A stretch of 64,000 nt of DNA, from the NCBI RefSeq assembly GCF_000317305.3, contig NC_023036.2:3844001-3908000 (forward strand), in the 5' to 3' direction. Source of the stretch: Mycolicibacterium neoaurum VKM Ac-1815D. GTDB taxonomy: Bacteria > Actinomycetota > Actinomycetes > Mycobacteriales > Mycobacteriaceae. Made by a program: the position numbers and the translations under genes. Shown one piece after another: positions 15,540-23,992 of this stretch; the first letter of the stretch is position 1; every line of letters starts with the position of its first letter. A model generated the notes under the pieces. That model saw only the letters and a list, made by a program, of their open reading frames with translations, had not been told where the DNA came from and ran no database searches.

Positions 15540-17234
15540 CTAGATCCTCCGCCGACGCCCCAACAGCGCGGCCCCGCCGACGGCGCCGAGGCTCAGCACC
15601 GCGCACGCGACCGCCGCGGTGATCAGCGCCGTCTGGCTGCTCCCCCCGGTGGCCGGAGCCTCCTCCGCGGCCAGCCGCAGCCGGTAGTCACCGGGCAGCG
15701 GACCTTCCCGCGGTTCGTCGAGGCCCGGGTACTGCTGGGTCCGGTGCACCTCGAACATCCGCTCGCCGCCGGCGCTCTGCTTCCACACGCCCCAGGCCGG
15801 CGTCGCCCCGTCGAGCAGCACGCGGCGCTCGCCGTAGCGCGTGTCATCGCCGATATCGACGATGCGCTGGACGCGGAACGGCTCGTAGACCGCGTCGGAG
15901 TAGCGCACCTGCACCGGCACATTGTCGTAGCGGAACAGCGGCGGCGGAGGCGGCGGCGCGATCGCCCCGATGTTGGCGATGGTCGGGATGAACCCGCCGC
16001 CGAAGAAGCTGCCGACGGCCACCCCGACCGCGGTACTGACCACGGTGTTGACCGTGTTGAGCACCACCGCGGTGAAGCTGTAGGCCGCCAGGTCGGCCAC
16101 GTACATGACCATCCGCTGCAGCGGCGGGATCGTCACCACGCGCGGTTCGTTCTGGTACTCGTAGACGATGCGCACCGGATCGCGATAGGGGTTGACGATC
16201 ATCGGCCGGTAGAACTCGTCGTACTGCACCCAGTCCGGGCTCCACTGCCGAACCCGGTTGTCCCAGTCGCGCTGGTCGGCGCGCAGCTCACGCTGATCCT
16301 CACGCAGCTGGCGCTGGCCCTCAAGAAGGTCGCGCTGATCCTCGCGCAGCTCGCGGCGCTCCTGTGCCAGCCGGTCGCGCTCGTCGGCGAGACCGACCAG
16401 CGACGACAGCGCAGCGAGGTCCTCGACCTTGGCGGGTTCCGGTTTGACCTCCACCGGGGCGGCCTTGCTGGCCAGCACGACATCATCGGCGGGAGCCTCC
16501 AACACCGCGGGCTTCACCGTCTCGATGACGCGGGCCATCGGCTCGACCTGCTCGGTCTCGGTGGGCTGCTCGGTCTCCCCGGTCGCCTCGGCAGGTGCCC
16601 CGGTTGTCGAGGTGGCCGGCGCCTCGACCGACGAAGTGGCCGCGGGCGCGGTGCTTGTCGAGTCGCTCGGCGCCTCGCTCGACGGGGTCGGGGTCTCGGT
16701 GCGGGCCTCCTCGGTGCGCGGCTGCTGGGTGGCGGGCTCTTGGGTGACTGGCGCGGCGCTGGTCTCCGGCGGGGCGACGGAGGTGGTCGTCACCTGCGTG
16801 CTCGACCGGGTGGTGGTCGTCTCGCGTGCGCGGGTGGGCTGCGGGGCAACCGTTTCCGGCGCGGCGGGCACAGGTTCCGGCGCCCGGGTCGGCTCGACGG
16901 CCTCGGTAGGCACCGGCGTCGGCGCAGGAGCTTGCGTCACCGCCGGGGCCTGCGTCGGCGCGGGAGCGACCGCGGTCGTGGCGGCCTGGGCGGGAGCCTC
17001 GGCGGTGACGGCGGGCTCGGCCTCGGAGCGGCCGCCCGAAACGGCACCACCGCCGCCGGCGGAGGGCGAGGGTTCCTCGACGACGGTCGTCTCCACGACA
17101 CCGGTCTCGCCGGAACCGGGCTCGGCCAGCGCGGGAGCGATCCCGACGGTCAGCGCGGTCAAGGACATCACCACGGTGGACGCCACGCCTGCCACCAGGC
17201 TGCGTCGCAGGAACTCGTCACGTGCGGCACTCAT
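15540..17234 (-). CDS. Large surface protein with Thr/Pro/Ala-rich stalk and C-terminal membrane anchor
   Basis: A 564-residue exported protein. Order: signal peptide (to ALAEPGSG, about residue 38); a low-complexity Thr/Pro/Ala/Glu stalk to about 240, probably glycosylated; a charged coiled coil (repeats of RELREDQRDLLEGQRQ, about 285-325); a conserved globular part with a hydrophobic stretch around residues 385-430 and a PPPPPP run; then APATGG, a hydrophobic helix and RRRRI. The tail has the layout of a sortase signal (xPxTG-helix-Arg), although the first motif residue is Ala. It may be anchored in the envelope as an adhesin or spacer. No catalytic motif is visible. The 3' end faces the Cys-repeat gene. 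Confidence 0.72.
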   Translation of the reverse strand: MSAARDEFLRRSLVAGVASTVVMSLTALTVGIAPALAEPGSGETGVVETTVVEEPSPSAGGGGAVSGGRSEAEPAVTAEAPAQAATTAVAPAPTQAPAVTQAPAPTPVPTEAVEPTRAPEPVPAAPETVAPQPTRARETTTTRSSTQVTTTSVAPPETSAAPVTQEPATQQPRTEEARTETPTPSSEAPSDSTSTAPAATSSVEAPATSTTGAPAEATGETEQPTETEQVEPMARVIETVKPAVLEAPADDVVLASKAAPVEVKPEPAKVEDLAALSSLVGLADERDRLAQERRELREDQRDLLEGQRQLREDQRELRADQRDWDNRVRQWSPDWVQYDEFYRPMIVNPYRDPVRIVYEYQNEPRVVTIPPLQRMVMYVADLAAYSFTAVVLNTVNTVVSTAVGVAVGSFFGGGFIPTIANIGAIAPPPPPPLFRYDNVPVQVRYSDAVYEPFRVQRIVDIGDDTRYGERRVLLDGATPAWGVWKQSAGGERMFEVHRTQQYPGLDEPREGPLPGDYRLRLAAEEAPATGGSSQTALITAAVACAVLSLGAVGGAALLGRRRRI

Positions 17235-17393
17235 GGTGCATCGACTCCTCGAAGATCAGGAGCAGGGCAATTCTCAGCCACTACTGCGGTTCGCAGTCAT
17301 CTCCCCCGACACCGGCCGTACGGCCCAGCAGCTGTCTCGCATGGTTCATCGCTGTGGGCGCCCCAGCGTTACATCCGGAGCTACCTGGATCCC

Positions 17394-17447
17394 GAGATTC
17401 ACATCACGTACGTCGTGGCACCGGATGACGTACCTGATGTGAATCTC
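17394..17447. repeat. Long inverted repeat upstream of the helicase gene
   Basis: Two 21-bp arms (17394-17414 and 17427-17447) are inverse complements with one mismatch and a 12-nt spacer. Each arm contains GAGATTCACATCA followed by GTACGTC. It lies between divergent genes (17234 minus, 17477 plus), 29 bp before the helicase GTG. It has no T-run, so it does not look like an intrinsic terminator. It could be a double operator or an mRNA hairpin over the helicase leader. Confidence 0.6.
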
Positions 17448-17476
17448 GCCGGAGCGGCGTCTGACACCATCGTCGG

Positions 17477-19840
17477 GTGCCGCCCCGCGAATTCGTCCTC
17501 ACCGACGAGTTCCGCGATGCCATGGAGCTGCTCGCCGGCGGCAGGCATCTGTTCCTGACCGGCAAGGCGGGCACCGGCAAGTCGACGCTGATCCGCCGGT
17601 TCATGGCGCAGACCGACCGCACCGTCGTGGTGGCCGCCCCGACCGGGATCGCCGCGCTCAACGTCGGCGGCTACACCATCCATCGGCTGTTCGGCTTCAC
17701 GCCCACCACCAGCCTGGCCGATATCCGGACCGGCGGGTACTACCCGGGCCGGTTCGCCCGGACGGTCAAGGGCCTGGACACCCTGATCATCGACGAGGCC
17801 TCGATGGTCCGCGCCGACCTGTTCGACAAGATGGCGGCCGCACTTCAGCGGTACGGCCCCGATCCCGGTACCCCGTTCGGCGGCGTCCAGCTGGTCCTCG
17901 TCGGTGATCTGTATCAGCTGCCACCGGTGGTCACCGAGGCCGAAACCGATTTCTTCACCGACCGCTACCCCACCCCGTACTTCTTCTCCGCGGACAGCTT
18001 CGACCGTGACGCGTTCCCGATGGTCTCACTGACCACGGTGTTCCGTCAGCTCGGCGACGACCGAATGACGGCCATCCTCAACGAGATCCGCGAGGGCGTG
18101 CTGCTCGGGCACGCGCTGGCCGAGCTGAACACCCGCACCGACCCGGAGTTCGTGCCGCCCGCCGACGAGTTCTGGTTGACCCTGGCGCCGACGAACCGGC
18201 TGGTGTCGGCCCGCAACCGGCGGCAGCTGGAGCTGCTGGCCGGTGACGAGATCACCCACCACGCGCGCCATACCGGCGACCTGAGCATGTTCGACCCGCC
18301 CGCCGAGGAGATCCTGCGCTTCAAGGTCGGCGCGCAGATCATGATGCTGACCAACGATCCCGCCGACCGTTGGGTCAACGGAACCCTCGGCAGGATCATC
18401 GCGCGGGTCAGCGACGGAACGGGAGTCGTCGTCGAATTCACCGACCGCAGCCGCGCCGAGGTCACCCCGTTCACCTGGGAGGCGACGCGGCCCGTCGTCG
18501 ACGGCGGATCGCTGCGGCACGAGGTGTGCGGCACCTTCACCCAGCTGCCGTTCGCGCTGGCGTGGGCGATCACCATCCACAAGAGCCAGGGCCAGACGCT
18601 GGACCGGTTGGTCGTCGACCTCACCGGCGGGATGTTCTCCTACGGCCAGCTCTACGTCGCGCTCAGCCGATGCACCTCGATGAACGGACTGGTGCTCAAA
18701 CGTCCGGTGCTGCCCAAGGACCTGAAAACCGACCGTCGGATCGCCCGGTTCCTGCGCAGCGCCGAGGCCGATGACGGAAGTGCCCGGCGCTACTGCGGTA
18801 TCGGGATCGTCACCGTCGGCGAGGAGGGCAGGATGTCGCGGCCGAGGCCCGTCGAGCTCGCCGTGGCCTTCGACGATGGCACCGCGGTGAGCACGCTGAT
18901 CAATCCCCAGCGCGATCTCGCCGACGCGCGATCGGCCTACGGGATCAGCGTCGCCGACATCCTGCTGGCCCCGACCCTGGCCGAGGCGTGGGGTGTGATC
19001 GCCCCGATGCTCACCGGTTGCACCCCCGTCGGTCCGCGCATCGACGAGACGCTCGGATTGATCGACTTCGAGCTCAAACGGCTCGGGCAGACGGTGGTGA
19101 TGCCACTCGGGGTCGACATGCCCCGGGCCCACCCCACCGGCAGCACCGCACTGCGGCGTGCCACCGACGACCTGACCGCCTTCACCGAATCCGGTCTGGC
19201 GGCAACCGGTTCCACGCCGTTCGGCGATCCACCGGAATCGCTGACCGGCCATCTGCTGACCCGTGATCCGGCCGCCACCCCGATGTCGGCCCGGCTGCCC
19301 GCGCTCTCGGCGCTGCTCGATGTCAGCAGGCACATCGGGCCCGCGCTGCTCGGCCTGCCCCCGGCCGCGGCACCTCCGCCGGATACCCCGTGGACCCACG
19401 CGGCCCGTCATTCGGTGGCCGCTCAGTTGCGCGCGGCGGCCGGCCGGGTCCAGCTGACCGAGCAGGTGTGGCGCCGCCTGCACGACGTCGAAGAACTCCT
19501 CGGCGTCGAGATCCTCGACCCGGCACTGCAATCAACGGCAGCGAGCCCCGATATCGAGACGGTCCTGGAACCGGGAGCCCGGGTGTGCTTCACCGGAACC
19601 GCGCTCGACGACACCGGCCGGGAGATGTCGCGGGAGGAGATGATGCGCATCGCCGAGGAGGCCGGCCTGACCCCGGTGAAGACCGTCACCAAGACCCGCT
19701 GCGAGGTGGTGGTGACCGCCGAACCCGGCAGTCAGTCCGGCAAGGCCCGCAAGGCGCACGAACTCGGCAAACCCGTGTTCACCGCGCAGGACTTCCTGCG
19801 ATGGGCCCGTCGCCGCTCGTCATCGCCGCGCACACCTTAA
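17477..19840 (+). CDS. Pif1-like helicase fused to a degenerate DnaQ-like domain and a BRCT domain
   Basis: A 787-residue predicted SF1B DNA helicase. Walker A GKAGTGKS is at 29-36, followed by APTGIAALN, LIIDEASM (Walker B) near 113, LVGDLYQLPP, and the late motifs AITIHKSQGQTLD and YVALSRC (about 360-400). Residues about 435-560 resemble a DnaQ 3'-5' exonuclease (VELAVAFDDGT, LINPQRDLADA, YGISVADI), but the expected D-x-E of motif Exo I reads GIVTVG, so it is probably inactive. The end (about 697-780; VCFTGTALDD, KAHELGKPVFTAQDFL) is a BRCT domain, usually a DNA-end or protein docking module. The start is GTG at 17477. A role in repair or replication restart is inferred. Confidence 0.85.
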   Translation: MPPREFVLTDEFRDAMELLAGGRHLFLTGKAGTGKSTLIRRFMAQTDRTVVVAAPTGIAALNVGGYTIHRLFGFTPTTSLADIRTGGYYPGRFARTVKGLDTLIIDEASMVRADLFDKMAAALQRYGPDPGTPFGGVQLVLVGDLYQLPPVVTEAETDFFTDRYPTPYFFSADSFDRDAFPMVSLTTVFRQLGDDRMTAILNEIREGVLLGHALAELNTRTDPEFVPPADEFWLTLAPTNRLVSARNRRQLELLAGDEITHHARHTGDLSMFDPPAEEILRFKVGAQIMMLTNDPADRWVNGTLGRIIARVSDGTGVVVEFTDRSRAEVTPFTWEATRPVVDGGSLRHEVCGTFTQLPFALAWAITIHKSQGQTLDRLVVDLTGGMFSYGQLYVALSRCTSMNGLVLKRPVLPKDLKTDRRIARFLRSAEADDGSARRYCGIGIVTVGEEGRMSRPRPVELAVAFDDGTAVSTLINPQRDLADARSAYGISVADILLAPTLAEAWGVIAPMLTGCTPVGPRIDETLGLIDFELKRLGQTVVMPLGVDMPRAHPTGSTALRRATDDLTAFTESGLAATGSTPFGDPPESLTGHLLTRDPAATPMSARLPALSALLDVSRHIGPALLGLPPAAAPPPDTPWTHAARHSVAAQLRAAAGRVQLTEQVWRRLHDVEELLGVEILDPALQSTAASPDIETVLEPGARVCFTGTALDDTGREMSREEMMRIAEEAGLTPVKTVTKTRCEVVVTAEPGSQSGKARKAHELGKPVFTAQDFLRWARRRSSSPRTP

Positions 19841-19850
19841 GGTCGAACCC

Positions 19851-21263
19851 GTGAACCGGCTGGACCGCTTCTTCGAAATCACCGCCCGCGGCTCGACGAT
19901 CTCCTCGGAGCTGCGCGGCGGTGTCGTCACCTTCATCGCGATGGCCTACATCATCGTGCTGAACCCGATCATCCTGTCCGGGACGCCCGACGTCACCGGC
20001 AACCAGCTGGGCTTCACCCAGGTGTCGGCGGTGACCTCGCTGGCCGCCGGGGTGATGACCATCCTGTTCGGCGTCATCGCGCGATTGCCGTTCGCATTCG
20101 CTGCAGGCCTGGGCATCAACTCGTTCTTGGCCTCCTCGGTGGTCGGCGAGCTGACCTGGCCCGAGGCGATGGGCCTGGTGGTCATCAACGGCATCATCAT
20201 CGTGCTGCTGGCGGTCACCGGGTTGCGCAGGCTGATCTTCGATGCGGTGCCCATCCAGCTGAAGCTGGCCATCACCGCGGGCATCGGGCTGTTCATCCTG
20301 TTCATCGGGCTCGTCGACGCGGGCTTCGTCGCCTCCACCGGTGGCCCGTCACCACCGGTCGGGCTCGGAAGCGGTGGTGCGGGGTCGATCAGCAGCATCC
20401 CCACCGTCGTCTTCGTGTTCACCCTGCTGCTGACCGGCATCCTGGTGGCCCGCAAGATCCGCGGCGGCATCCTCATCGGCCTCATCACCGGCACCATCGT
20501 GGCGGTCGCCGTAGAAGCGATCTGGCATCTGGGATCGGCCACCGAGAAGCCCGGCGGCTGGGGCCTTTCGGTGCCGACGTTGAGCGGCTCCCCGTTCGCG
20601 GTGCCCGATCTGTCGCTGGTGGGCGAGTTCAGCCTCGACAGCGTCGGCCGGATCGGCATCCTGGCAGCCGTCATGCTGGTGTTCACGCTGGTCTTCACCA
20701 ACTTCTTCGACGCCATGGGCACTTTCACCGGGTTGTCCAAACAGGCCGGCGTCGCCGATGACAAGGGCAACTTCCCCCGCCTGCAGTCCGCGCTCGTCGT
20801 CGAGGGTGCCGGCGCGGTCGTCGGCGGCGCGGCATCGGCCTCGTCGAACACGGTGTTCATCGAGTCCGGGGCCGGTATCGGCGAGGGCGCCCGCACCGGG
20901 TTGGCCAGCCTCGTCACCGGCGCCCTGTTCTTGGCCGCGATGTTCCTGACACCGCTGGCCGCGATCGTGCCCACCGAGGTGGCCGCGGCGGCGCTGGTGA
21001 TCGTGGGCGCGATGATGGCCTCACACCTGCGCGATATCGACCTCGCCGATTTCTCCATCGCGCTGCCGGTCGTGCTGACGGTGGCGGTGATGCCGCTGAG
21101 CTACTCGATCGCCAACGGTATCGGCGTCGGTTTCATCTCCTGGGTGGTCGTGCGGACCGCGGCGGGCAAGGGTCGCGAGATCAGCCCGCTGCTGTGGGTC
21201 GTGGCCGCCGGGTTCCTGCTGTACTTCGCGCGTGGGTGGATCGATTCGCTGATCGGGGTATGA
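19851..21263 (+). CDS. NCS2 family purine permease (AzgA/GhxP-like)
   Basis: A 470-residue polytopic membrane transporter of the AzgA-like branch of NCS2, which imports adenine, guanine or hypoxanthine with protons. Family motifs are FIAMAYIIVLNP at the N-terminus, FAAGLGINSFLA in the first repeat, NFFDAMGTFTGLS in the middle, and SSNTVFIESGAGIGEGARTG. About 12-14 transmembrane segments are apparent. The GTG start follows the helicase stop by 10 bp, and its stop overlaps the next gene by 4 bp. The exact purine is not predictable. Confidence 0.9.
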   Translation: MNRLDRFFEITARGSTISSELRGGVVTFIAMAYIIVLNPIILSGTPDVTGNQLGFTQVSAVTSLAAGVMTILFGVIARLPFAFAAGLGINSFLASSVVGELTWPEAMGLVVINGIIIVLLAVTGLRRLIFDAVPIQLKLAITAGIGLFILFIGLVDAGFVASTGGPSPPVGLGSGGAGSISSIPTVVFVFTLLLTGILVARKIRGGILIGLITGTIVAVAVEAIWHLGSATEKPGGWGLSVPTLSGSPFAVPDLSLVGEFSLDSVGRIGILAAVMLVFTLVFTNFFDAMGTFTGLSKQAGVADDKGNFPRLQSALVVEGAGAVVGGAASASSNTVFIESGAGIGEGARTGLASLVTGALFLAAMFLTPLAAIVPTEVAAAALVIVGAMMASHLRDIDLADFSIALPVVLTVAVMPLSYSIANGIGVGFISWVVVRTAAGKGREISPLLWVVAAGFLLYFARGWIDSLIGV

Positions 21264-21964
21264 CCGTCGACGTCGAAAGATCGACCCGGCGAACGCATCT
21301 CATCCGACTGGGTTTGCTGGCGGCGTTCCTGCTGGGCCTGTGGTACCTGATCGGCATCGAACGGGTCATCGATCTGGAGCAGATCCGCGCCGCGGTCGCG
21401 GCCACCGGGCCCATCGCCCCCTTGGTCTACATCCCGGTGTCCGCGGTGCTCGGTAGCCTGTTCGTGCCCGGTCCGTTGCTGGCGGCGGGTAGTGGGTTGC
21501 TGTTCGGCCCCGTGGTCGGCGTGTTCGTCACCCTCGGCGCCACCGTCGGCACCGCGACCATCGCCAGCATCGGCGGCCGGCGGGCGGGCCGGGACAGCAC
21601 GCGGGCGCTACTGGGCGCCGAACGGGCCGACCGGATGGACGCGCTGATCTCCCGTGGTGGCCTGTGGGCCGTGGTGGGCCAACGCTTCGTCCCCGGCATC
21701 TCCGATGCCGCCGCCTCCTACACCTTCGGCGCCTTCGGAGTCCCGTTGTGGCAGATGGTGATCGGCTCGTTCATCGGCTCGGCGCCGCGCGCCTTCGTCT
21801 ACACCGCGCTCGGGGCGTCCGTCGGTGATCTGTCCTCGCCGCTGGTCTACGCCGCGATCGGGGTGTGGTGTGTCACCGCGGTGATCGGCGCTTTCGCCGC
21901 ACATCGCGGTCTGCGCGGCTGGCGGGCGTCGCGTACGCGCGGCGAACACCCCGAAAACGAATGA
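21260..21964 (+). CDS. TVP38/TMEM64 (DedA-like) family membrane protein
   Basis: A 234-residue inner-membrane protein with about five or six hydrophobic segments. The VTT/SNARE-associated core is recognisable: FVPGPLLAAGSGLLFG, then VGQRFVPGISDAAASYTFGAFG and IGSFIGSAPRAFVYTALG. Relatives take part in lipid scrambling and membrane homeostasis. The ATG at 21260 overlaps the permease stop (ATGA), so the two are co-translated, though a functional link between a purine permease and this protein is not obvious. Confidence 0.85.
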   Translation: MTVDVERSTRRTHLIRLGLLAAFLLGLWYLIGIERVIDLEQIRAAVAATGPIAPLVYIPVSAVLGSLFVPGPLLAAGSGLLFGPVVGVFVTLGATVGTATIASIGGRRAGRDSTRALLGAERADRMDALISRGGLWAVVGQRFVPGISDAAASYTFGAFGVPLWQMVIGSFIGSAPRAFVYTALGASVGDLSSPLVYAAIGVWCVTAVIGAFAAHRGLRGWRASRTRGEHPENE

Positions 21965-22012
21965 TTCGGTCCTCGATTCGCACAATGGCCGCTTCTACCG
22001 CATGATCGGTCC

Positions 22013-22816
22013 ATGAAGCGCGATGTCGGTGCCGAGCTCGAGGTCGACATCACCGCCCCCACCACGCTGGAATTCCAGATCGCGGTGGCGCCGCACCCGG
22101 GTGCCGAGGTCTACGAGTCGTTGAGCTTCGTGCTGGATGGACAACCGATCCAGGCCCAGGAGATCTCCGGAACCCACGGCAACCGCATCCACAAATTCGA
22201 CGCGGGCACCGGCCATCTCCGGGTCGATTACTCGGCCACGGTCATCGGCTATGCCGATCCGCCTCCGGTCACCGACCACGACCTTTCGGTGTATCTGCGC
22301 CCCAGCCGATACGCCGAGGCCGACAAACTGTTCGGTTTCGCCGGTACCGAATTCGGCGACCAGGCCGAGCCGGCCGAGCTCCTGGAGCGCATTGCCGGCT
22401 GGGTCGGCCGCCGCCTGCAGTACGTCCCCGGCTCCAGCGACCCGATCGACGGTGCGGTGGACACCATGCTGGCCGGTGCCGGAGTCTGCCGCGACTACGC
22501 GCATCTGGTGGTGGCGCTGCTGCGCGCGGTGAAGGTGCCGGCGAGGCTGGTCTCGGTGTACGCGCCGGGCTTGTATCCCATGGACTTCCACGCCGTTGCC
22601 GAGGCGTTCGTCGACAATCAGTGGCGGGTGGTCGATGCCACCCTGTTGGCCCCGCGCGAGAGTCTGGTCCGCATCGCCACCGGTCGCGACGCCGCCGACA
22701 CCGCGTTCCTGGACAACCACAGCGGTGCCATCAACCTGAGCCTGCTCTCGGTGCGCGCCATCACCGACGGGGTGCTGCCGACCGATCAGATCGATCAGCT
22801 GGCCACCCTGCGCTGA
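22013..22816 (+). CDS. Transglutaminase-like cysteine protease family protein
   Basis: A 267-residue cytosolic protein of the transglutaminase-like superfamily. An N-terminal beta-sandwich (residues 1-100) is followed by the papain-like core. The triad looks complete: Cys159 in GAGVCRDYAHL, His in MDFHAVAEAF and Asp in WRVVDATLLAP. Actinobacterial members of this type are often encoded with proteasome or ATP-grasp/circularly permuted enzymes, but none is adjacent here. Peptidase or amidase activity is likely; the substrate is unknown. The 3' end overlaps the convergent propeller gene by 22 bp. Confidence 0.85.
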   Translation: MKRDVGAELEVDITAPTTLEFQIAVAPHPGAEVYESLSFVLDGQPIQAQEISGTHGNRIHKFDAGTGHLRVDYSATVIGYADPPPVTDHDLSVYLRPSRYAEADKLFGFAGTEFGDQAEPAELLERIAGWVGRRLQYVPGSSDPIDGAVDTMLAGAGVCRDYAHLVVALLRAVKVPARLVSVYAPGLYPMDFHAVAEAFVDNQWRVVDATLLAPRESLVRIATGRDAADTAFLDNHSGAINLSLLSVRAITDGVLPTDQIDQLATLR

Positions 22817-23769
22817 CGCCAGAAGTGCTCGACGCCATAGGTTTCGGCGCTCAGTTCGGCCAGCACCGCAATGCTGTTGCCGCTTCCCGTCGCCACGTAG
22901 ACCACATCACCGTCGGGATGCGCGGCGATGGCCGACGGGTTTCCACCCACCTTCGCGGTACGGACGACGGTCCTGGTGGCCGCGTCGAGCAGCGATACCG
23001 TGCCATCGCCGCGGTTGGCGACGAACACCGTCGCACCGTCCGGACCGACAGCGATCTCGGTGGGCCCCGAACCGACCGCGACCACATCGGTGACGGTGCG
23101 TGAGCGCGCGTCGATGACGGCCACGGTCGCCTTACCCGGCGAGCCCGCACCGGCGTAGACGGTCGCTCCGTCCGGGCTGATGGCGACCGCTGCGGGCTCG
23201 TTGCCGACCGGGATGGTCGCGGTCACCGCACCCGCGCGCACGTCGATCACCGACACCGTGCCGTTGCAGCGGTGCGAGTACCCGCTGTTGGCCACCCAGA
23301 GGCTGTCACCGGCCGGGCTCACGACCGCCTTGCGCGGCGCGGCCCCCACGGCGATCGTCGCCGAGACGGTCATCGAATCGGTCCGGTACACCTTGACCGC
23401 GCCGGCGGTGTCACAGACCGCGTAGAGCCGCTCCCCGCCGGGGGCGATCGCCAGCGACACCGGTTGCGGGTCCTGAGCGATATCGGCCACGACCGCGCCG
23501 GAGACGGTGTCGATCACCGAGATGAACCCGTCGCCGGGGCGTGCCAGGTAGGCCCGGTCGCCATCGGGGTGTACGACGATCGACACCGGATCCGAGTCCA
23601 AGGTGACCGTGCGCAGCATGGTGTCCTCGGCCCTGGAGACCACCGATACATCCGAGCTGTTGACGTTGGCCACGTAGATGGTGTTCCCGTCGGGGGCGAT
23701 CACCAGATCGCGGGGATGACTGCCGACCGGGATGCTGGTGACGACGCTGTACATGGAACGGCTGTACAT
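22795..23769 (-). CDS. YncE-like seven-bladed beta-propeller protein
   Basis: A 324-residue protein of YVTN/YncE-type repeats: about seven blades of some 42 residues, each with a form of HPDGDRAYLA or SPDGATVYAG followed by VSVIDT. No signal peptide is visible, so it may be cytosolic, unlike exported YncE. Two in-frame ATGs (23769 and 23754) arise from a 15-bp tandem duplication; either could be the start. Such propellers usually bind ligands or other proteins, and no enzymatic residue can be pointed to. Confidence 0.8.
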   Translation of the reverse strand: MYSRSMYSVVTSIPVGSHPRDLVIAPDGNTIYVANVNSSDVSVVSRAEDTMLRTVTLDSDPVSIVVHPDGDRAYLARPGDGFISVIDTVSGAVVADIAQDPQPVSLAIAPGGERLYAVCDTAGAVKVYRTDSMTVSATIAVGAAPRKAVVSPAGDSLWVANSGYSHRCNGTVSVIDVRAGAVTATIPVGNEPAAVAISPDGATVYAGAGSPGKATVAVIDARSRTVTDVVAVGSGPTEIAVGPDGATVFVANRGDGTVSLLDAATRTVVRTAKVGGNPSAIAAHPDGDVVYVATGSGNSIAVLAELSAETYGVEHFWRQRRVAS

Positions 23770-23992
23770 GGAACCCCTTCCGGCCTACGGTGGCGCTGCA
23801 GGGGCGCCACGGCATCGACTCTGCCGCCGTCGCGGTTCCCGGCGGTGAGTAGCGAGGTACTTGTTTTCGCCGCGGGAGCGCAGACGAGATTGCCGTCACA
23901 GCACCGCCGGTTAGGGCAGCCTGTCCTGCCGAATCGCTGCCAAATCTGGTAAGAACGAAGCACCTCTAACATGTCAGGAGGAGAGACCGGAC

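Noticed and set aside
15744..17558. Long open frame of about 600 codons on the plus strand
   Set aside because: It is antisense to the Thr/Pro/Ala-rich surface protein; its sequence is Gly/Arg/His low complexity made by the high third-position GC of the real gene, and it has no domain or start signal.
18026..19531. Open frame of about 500 codons opposite the helicase
   Set aside because: Antisense shadow; the helicase frame has all family motifs, while this one shows none.
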